Below, piece by piece: positions 57,381-64,000 of a stretch of DNA of 64,000 nt. The notes under the pieces were generated by a model. It saw only the letters and a program-made list of their open reading frames with translations. It made no database searches and was not told where the DNA came from. The position numbers and the translations under genes are program-made. The stretch lies in contig NC_029527.1 of NCBI RefSeq assembly GCF_001577835.2, positions 9,330,094-9,394,093 of the forward strand, in the 5' to 3' direction. Origin of the DNA: Coturnix japonica. Lineage: Eukaryota; Chordata; Aves; Galliformes; Phasianidae. Position 1 is the first letter of the stretch. Each line of letters starts with the position of its first letter.

Positions 57381-59579
57381 TTCTACCTGCTCCTCACCTC
57401 ACGTTTCCAGACTGGCCCTATATTAGTGGGAAGAAGTTGCTCTTGGGTCTTGTTCAGTGGAGTGAGTTAATTTGCAGCTGCTTCTGCTGCTTCCGTGTGG
57501 CTGAAAAACAATATTTGATTGAGCATACGGCCATCCTACATGCTGTGCTACCCAGGTTAGCTTATCGGATGTGGCAGGGCAGGCTTTGGGGACACAACAT
57601 CTGAGTGCTCCAAACCTGCTGCTGCTTAATGCAGTGGGGCAGAACGAGACTGCCCCAGTGGGGGAACGACAGGGGAAGCTCCCAGAGGTGGGAGCCCATG
57701 CAGGGACACAGAAGAGATCTTAGCTCTGTGCTGTCAATGGGTCCCACCAACCCAGTAAAGCATCACAGTGCTGACAGAATATCTCTGTAAAAAGTGCAAT
57801 GGAAATTAAAAGTCTCCACTGAGAACAAAGCCAGTGGGGCTTTTTGCATCTATTATTTTTACTGTACTCTGGAATGTTTGTAAAGTAGATTGCTTTCATC
57901 AAGGGAGCACAGCTTTTCTCACAAGATGCAATTCTGAGGCTTCTTAAGGAAGATTTCTTCTCACAGAGGAAATAAAAGATAGAAATATGATGCTCCCTGA
58001 CATTTGAACACGCTACTGAGAATCAGGATGGAAAGGAACAAACTCAGAAAGTATCATTTGTATTTGATCGACTTTAAAAAGTCACCATCTGCTGAGTTAC
58101 TACCCAGTAACCGTGTCTTTGTTGTGATGGTTTGGGACCGTCTGCACCCTTGGGGCTGCCCTGGTGCCGTGCCTGCACCAGGCAGAAGAAGGGCAGTAAA
58201 AATGACTTTTCTTGGCATCTCATGTCTCTATAATTTTTCCTTGCTGATTTTATTACGATTGATTATAACAGTATCAAATTCTTTGCCCTATGTAACTCAC
58301 TTGGCACCTTGCAGTTTTTTTGGCCTTCAGCTGCTCACAGACTCCCAGGAAGGTTGCTAACTATTTAAAATCAAAATTCCCCATCAAATTCTTTGCCCTT
58401 CTCTGGGTTCTGGTGGTGCTGAGCAGAACTTAACCCTCTTTGCTGCTAAGGTTTCACCGCCAACTCTCCATGTACAAAAGATCTCACTATGGTAATACAG
58501 CTGCATACACCAGCTCATGTCTTTGCTTTCTTGGGTGAACTGGGAACCAAGCTATATCGTAAAGTCCACCGTGCCCTTTCTTTTTCCCAGTGTGTTTCAT
58601 GCCCTCCCAGAAGTTGATTTTGGGATGGCAGAAAGTCTTTGGGGCTGTGATGTTTTGTGCCTGGTGGAGAAGCACCTCTGGCCATCTCCATCATGGCAAA
58701 CAGCTGTATAGTTGGCCCAGCCCTGCTGGCCCAAGGGAACCTTGGTGGCTTGGTGGCCAGGCAATGGCTGGTGCCATCAGGTGTGAATATGTCCAAGCCT
58801 TCTGCTGTCTTTCTGCCATTGATGCTCAAATCACTTCATTTATTGCAAATTGAAGCAACTCTTTAAAAGCTGAATGAGGATCTGGCGCAAAACTCATACA
58901 ACCAAAGCAACAAAACCCAACAGATCAGTAATTGCGAGGCATGGAAATGGTCATTTCTTGGTAAGTTTTATGTTTTTAAGCTGCTTGTAAGTAGAGGATA
59001 AACCTCAAGAAGCTTCAGAAAGCAAAGGGGTTTTAGCAGGGTGACAATGCCTTAAAGGACACCAAACAATATCTCTGCTTTTCCCTGTAAATCAGCTGCC
59101 TGGGGAAGCCACATTACCATTTTGTTGGTGACCTGCTTTGGATTTATCGCCAGGAAAAATCGACATGCACTGAATTGTCTATAATCCTTCCTCGGATGGA
59201 GGGGGATGAATGAGCTGGGATTTTGTTTCTTTGTTGAGATGAAATGTAATTACTTTATGGGGTTTGCATGGTGTGTTAAACTCTGCCAGTATTAAAGCGT
59301 GATACAAGTTATAGAGCTGTGCCGGTTGCTGGAGATTTATGGAATAAAAGGTATAATTTCACACTTCAATGCATTTTCTTTTGAAGTTGAATGTTGACGT
59401 GCTTTTCAGTTGTTTAGATGTGTTTGTTTAGTCCTTACTCTGGGCTAAGACAAGAGTGCTGGGGGATTTGATGAGCAAGGGGCTGTGCTGCTTTGCTTTC
59501 TGATGGAGGAGACAAAGAGTCCCAGCCTCAGAAAACCTCTTGGAATGCTGTGTGGCTGTAAACCCATTAATTGCTCTGG

Positions 59580-59750
59580 CACAAGGGTGGCACAAGCCTG
59601 GCACAAGGGTGGCCAGGGCTGTTGCCCAGAGAGTATTGGAGTCACCATCCCTGGAGGTTTTCAAGAGAAGGTGGATTTAGTGTGATGGTGACGGGTTGAT
59701 GGTGGGACAAGGTGATCCTAGTGGTCTTTCCAACCTCATAAGACATCATG
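59580..59750 (+). mobile_element. CR1 LINE 3' fragment
   Basis: GGAGTCACCATCCCTGGAGG, GACGGGTTGATGGTGGGAC and GTGATCCTAGTGGTCTTTCC are CR1 tail landmarks. The ATTCTATG octamers are missing or decayed. A short duplicated GGCACAAG motif stands at its 5' side. Confidence 0.8.
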
Positions 59751-61024
59751 AGGCGTAGGTGTCAGGGAGGAGAGCTGCAGCAAAGGGCCCTTAGCTGCAT
59801 TCCTTGGAGCTCCTCATCTGCAGGACACGGTCTGGGACATGGCCCTGAATGTGTCCCTGTAGTGCAGAGCCAAAGGTGAGCTCAGCTGCCTCACTGTTGC
59901 CTTGATACTGGCAATAAGCAACTGCTTTTAGTATAATATTCATGTTTCCCCCACTAATTCCCTGAACTCATCAGCCTTTTCTGGTAATAGGGTTTCTCCC
60001 TTGTGCTGATTTATTAAACCTTCATGGGGTTTATCATCTCCTAGAAGACCTCCTTTAACTTGAAAGGCATTGCAACGCAACCAGAACAAAATGTGGGGTG
60101 TAGCTCTGAACGCTGCACTTCACAGCGGTGTCTCCATCTCAACTGCTTGATAATGACTCACAACTGGTTTTTAGACAGTCTGTGCCTGTAATTATTTTCT
60201 TCACGAAGTAATTCTGGTTTCACAGGTAAATACCAGTCTCAGCAATTTCCACTTTTCGTATGCAATTTGATTTAGAACTGAACGTCCTCTGCCTGCTAAG
60301 TAGGTATTTATTGTGGCCGAACTTGCCTGACACATTCCTCACCCTCATTGCTGCCTATGGGTTACTCAGCATTCCTCACACCGTGGCCGCCCTGCTGGGT
60401 TTTCCTGCAGATGCGCTGAAGGGCTGCAGCACGGCCATTGGTTTTGCAAGAGGAACTTTGGGAATTTCCATGGAGACGTGGCAGCAGGTGGTGCGGTGCC
60501 CACAGGAGGGAGTTTGGCACCAGATGCTCATCCAGAACCACTGTGGTCAATAAACTGTGAATTAAGAAGGATTTACATGATCGTCCGTGAGAGCTGCGTG
60601 AGTCATTAAAGTGTGCTCAGTAACCCAGTTACAAAAAATGGCAATATGTGTGTGTGCTTAGTAAAAGGCTGTAACAAAGACTGTAACTGCTTTAAAATAT
60701 GGCTATGGGCTATTGCACAAAGGAGAAGCAGAAACTTAAATATGCACAGGCTTTGAATGCACTTGACTTTATCGTGGGTTGGCAGTGATTTATGCGAGGC
60801 ATGAAAAACAGTTGTCAAAAATATGGAAGAAAGATACAAAGCCAAAAGTGCAGTCATTCATTCTCAGTGGTAATGTGTTAATGCAGGGGATGAGGAACAG
60901 CAGCACTGGAAATGGGAAGGGAACGCTCAGCAAACAAAGCTCTTCATTGGAAAAGCATTTCCACAGAAAAATAATTGTCCATGAGCTTTGAAATTATCTC
61001 GAAATGGAGAACTGTTTTCCCAGC

Positions 61025-61167
61025 TGGTCCCCGGGGACAGCCAAGACCAGGCTGGATGGGCTCTGAGCACCTGATGGAGCTGTAGGTGTCCCTGTTCATT
61101 ACAGGGGGGTTGGACTGATGGCCTTTAGGGGTCCCTTCTGGATAAATGATCCTGTGGTTCTATGATG
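61025..61167 (+). mobile_element. CR1 LINE 3' fragment
   Basis: AGACCAGGCTGGATGGGCTC, GGGGTTGGACTGATGGCC and CCTGTGGTTCTATGATG fit a CR1 3' end of a subfamily somewhat different from the others in the window. Confidence 0.8.
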
Positions 61168-62745
61168 ACCCAGCACTGAATGACAAAACTCAGTGCCACC
61201 GTGTGCCCAATGCAACAAACCCACGGCACCATGGGATTCCTCCTCAGAGAGCCCTCCCAGTGAGAAAGCAGCAGCCAAACTCTTGTACGGGATGTTTTCT
61301 GAGCTGTGTGAACGCATTAGAAAATTACTCAGCGTGATAATAAATGCATCCAGAGCTTTAGTATTTTCCACCTCAGGTGGTAAGGCAGTCGCTGCGAATA
61401 GATTGCTGGAGTGAAGGTTTGTGCCTTTAGCACGGCGGTAGCAGATGGCCTAATAAATATGCAGCGCTCTGAAATGACGCCTGTAATTTGTGACCTAGGC
61501 TTTTTCTGGTCTCCCACGAAGATAAAACATGCAATCATCCAATAATAAACTTGTTAATAGATAAAAAACCCAAGCAGTGTAATGGAAGCATTACTGGAAG
61601 CACAGCAGCACTACAGCGCAGTGACAGTGGTGCTGGGAGCCTGGCTCTGTGGTTTATGGCAATGAGTTTATGGAGCAGCAGCACCCCAAACCTATTCCTG
61701 GTTGGGGGGAGGTGGATGAGGCTCATAGGGACTGCAGTGGGATCCAGAACATCACAGGGAGAGCTCCTGCGCTGCTGCTAACAGCAACTTCAACAGGAAC
61801 CAGAACCAAGGAGAAGAGAAGCACTGTTGTTACACTGCCACACTCCCGTGGGTGCCGTGAATCCAAGCTTTCACTTTGTGAGGGAACTGAATTTCAATAG
61901 ATTTTTTTTTTCAAAGTGCCAGAAAAGGTGGCAGCTGAGGATGCCGAGTTACTATAGTAACCACAAAAGAAGAGGTGATTATCAGAAGTACCACGTAGGA
62001 AAGAGAGACCGGATTGTCTTTTTGTTCTGCTCATAATTCATTGCTTAAAAACAGTCTCTTTTTTAATATTAAGAAACGCTATGGACAAAAATTGAGTATG
62101 AAATGCATTATGCAAAACAATTTGCATGGATTTTCCAGCCTGTGCAGTCCTGCCACGTGACCCAAACTTTCAAGATGTACCAAAACTGAGCATGTGATGG
62201 CTGAAGGTTACACGGATAATAAGTACTTGTCATGTCTTCTTACCTTGTAAACATGGCAGCAGAGGGGAAAAGGCAATGCTGCTGTCCTGTGGTGGGAGCC
62301 CTTTGGGACAGAGGTGCTCTGCTCAGCATCACAGAGCTCACACGGCTGCTGAGGACACACAACAGACTGTAAACAGAAAGCAGTTGTGTACATACAAGCG
62401 TGTGTGAGCCAGGATCTGAGTTTTGAAGGGCAAAATTATGATTTCATTGAACTCTTAAACTGATTATGGCATTAGCAAGAACAGATGTAAATCTTTCTGG
62501 GATAAACTGGCTAAGGCAGGATAAGTAAATTATCTCCACACAGAATCTGTCTTCCTGTGGATTTCAGTGCTGCTGGAATCAATTGGCAGTGATATGTTTG
62601 TACCTGCCACGGGAGCCAAATACACAATCTGACCCTGTGCCAAGCCACTATTAACAACTGCATTTTCAATTGATTCTTGGATATTCATTAACTGGCATCC
62701 ATAATTACAAATAATTTACAGACGTAACATTTTAAATCACTTGCC

Positions 62746-62766
62746 AGTGAGCTTTGTAAGCTCACT
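62746..62766. repeat. Perfect inverted repeat, 9-base arms
   Basis: AGTGAGCTT and AAGCTCACT flank a three-base TGT centre. The palindrome lies in AT-rich intergenic DNA. It could be a protein-binding dyad or a small hairpin; no flanking U tract or longer stem suggests an RNA gene. Confidence 0.7.
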
Positions 62767-63377
62767 TTATGACATTCCAATACATTATTCTTAAAAATTC
62801 ACTGAGTAATCAACTTGCAAATGATTACTGTGGAACAGCGCTGGATATAATCAAGTAGAAACTCAGAGCACGAATCGCCAGAGATGTCCATAGCTCACTT
62901 CTGCCACGTGATGCTGACATCCACTTTAACTCTCTCCAGAAAACTGTTACATACTGAACTGCACTGTGATGCATGCAATTTCAGTCTCGAAGTTGGAACT
63001 CTGGGTCCCTCATTGGAAAATGCACTGAAAGACACTGTGCATGGGATACCTAAGTTTTGTTCTTATGTTGCAAAGCATAGCAGAAAAACTAATATAAACG
63101 TATGAGGACTGTATGCATATGGATCACATACACACCTTCTTGCTTTTACATGGAACAAAGCTCCAATTTCTGAGTGCTGAAACGATCACTCCTTACTGCC
63201 ATCTCAAATTACAGCAGAAAATAGAGGGCAGCTGGTACCAGAGCCCATCCTATGATCTTTTTTCTGATGACAAAGGGAGCTTATGAAATAGACACCTTTT
63301 AATGTGTCTGTTTGGGCCACAGTGTGTATCCTGGGAGTACAAAGGAATCCAATAAATGATGAATGAAAAAAGTTCTT

Positions 63378-63383
63378 TTTATT
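63378..63383 (-). terminator. CFAP20DC: Candidate CFAP20DC poly(A) signal
   Basis: TTTATT on the plus strand is AATAAA on the minus strand, 340 bases past the CFAP20DC stop. The span 63384-63722 would be its 3' UTR. Confidence 0.55.
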
Positions 63384-63722
63384 GGAGTCAGACTATAAGT
63401 TAGAGATGACCACCACAAAAGCTCTTGATTCAGCTTCATTCATTCCCACGTGAAACCTCTGAATGCTGGAAATAAATGACACCAACAAATAAATGTCTTA
63501 CCCACCAGAACTTCTACGCTACGTGATTTTCCACTGCATTGCTGCTTAATGGGAAACTATAAAAACAAGACGCTATTTACAAAACATATTCCTCTGTTTG
63601 CAAAACTACTGGTTACTTCAAGATTTAAATTACATGACAAATTATACAGCCCAGTCACACTTCACAAAGAGTTAGAAGATAAATCTATTCTGAATACAAA
63701 ACAGTGCGCTCTCATGATCTGG

Positions 63723-63835
63723 CTATGCCAATTCGTAGTATTTCCCAGAGTTTGGGTCAAAGTAACAGTTCAGACATGGATCATACAAAAGAGTCAGGAC
63801 TTCCTCATCTTCGTCAGCATTCAGGTCATCTTCAC
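63723..63835 (-). CDS. CFAP20DC: CFAP20DC C-terminal exon
   Basis: This is the last coding exon of CFAP20 domain-containing protein (human C3orf67). It opens after an acceptor ending CGCAG, with two bases completing a split codon, then encodes 36 residues: an acidic stretch [19 protein letters not shown], then [17 protein letters not shown] and TAG. As I recall, the human protein ends with almost the same block. The CFAP20 fold is upstream, outside the window. The gene's place after FAM3D on the same strand matches the vertebrate order. The function is poorly known; relation to ciliary CFAP20 suggests a link to cilia, but this exon does not show it. Confidence 0.88.
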
Positions 63836-64000
63836 CTGCGTGAGGAGTGGAAAGTAAGAGTAAATCACTCTCATTCACTTTGAAGAATAACATGGAAATA
63901 CTTCTGGCTGGTCCTAAGGACTGTAGGAATCCAACTGTGTATTATTAAACTATTCAATGTGGAAATCAGAAAATTAAGCAGCACAAACACCTCTGCTTGA
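63836..64000 (-). other. CFAP20DC: CFAP20DC last intron (partial)
   Basis: Sequence upstream of the terminal CFAP20DC exon is AT-rich with no visible exon, as expected for intron running out of the window. Confidence 0.6.

Larger units (their letters stand above)
54566..63372. other. Intergenic region between FAM3D and CFAP20DC
   Basis: About 9 kb without a recognisable exon. It holds three CR1 tails (57205, 59580, 61025), a T-rich tract near 55259-55306, and several AT-rich blocks that might be conserved noncoding elements (56280-56560, 61320-61560, 62600-62860). Open frames are short and without domains. Confidence 0.55.

Noticed and set aside
1-64000. CRISPR arrays, tRNA or rRNA genes, virus-derived or LTR elements
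   Set aside because: No spaced direct repeats, no cloverleaf or rRNA-like sequence, and no paired terminal repeats or viral protein signatures were recognised by reading both strands. Dedicated searches could still find decayed copies.

Overview
The window is a stretch of bird nuclear genome, most likely a galliform close to chicken. The genes are split by GT-AG introns. The repeats I could recognise are short, 5'-truncated CR1 LINE tails, and no SINE families or other LINE types were seen. The encoded proteins match vertebrate families with avian-type differences. The gene order is the conserved vertebrate block known from human 3p14: PXK, PDHB, KCTD6, ACOX2, FAM107A, FAM3D, CFAP20DC.

Layout. 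The last exon of PXK (+) lies at 2.6-2.8 kb, with its 3' UTR running toward PDHB. PDHB (-), nine coding exons at 4.98-8.41 kb, is complete. It shares a CpG-rich promoter at about 8.3-9.2 kb with KCTD6 (+), whose two coding exons lie at 13.8 and 15.0 kb. KCTD6 converges on ACOX2 (-), 14 coding exons at 17.9-31.2 kb, ending in a peroxisomal SKL tail. FAM107A (-), three coding exons at 34.9-37.0 kb, and FAM3D (-), nine coding exons at 50.2-53.6 kb, follow. The last exon of CFAP20DC (-) lies at 63.7-63.8 kb. Every coding junction was checked by hand: exon phases close, and the assembled lengths are 360 aa (PDHB), 237 aa (KCTD6), 675 aa (ACOX2), 144 aa (FAM107A) and 226 aa (FAM3D), with no frameshift or premature stop.

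The genes do not form a pathway. PDHB is the mitochondrial pyruvate dehydrogenase E1-beta subunit, ACOX2 a peroxisomal branched-chain and bile-acid acyl-CoA oxidase, KCTD6 a CUL3 ubiquitin-ligase adaptor, FAM107A an actin-associated coiled-coil protein, FAM3D a secreted cytokine-like protein, and PXK a PX-domain pseudokinase with a C-terminal WH2 motif.

I found no sign of an undescribed system, CRISPR array, structured RNA gene or virus-derived element. The points worth a second look are regulatory: a perfect TCTCGCGAGA palindrome with ETS, CRE-like and YY1 sites in the PDHB/KCTD6 promoter, a G-rich plus pentanucleotide repeat just past the presumed KCTD6 exon 1, an AATAAA embedded in an ACOX2 splice acceptor, opposing poly(A) signals between PXK and PDHB, candidate unannotated 5' exons for FAM107A and FAM3D, and AT-rich blocks that could be conserved noncoding elements.
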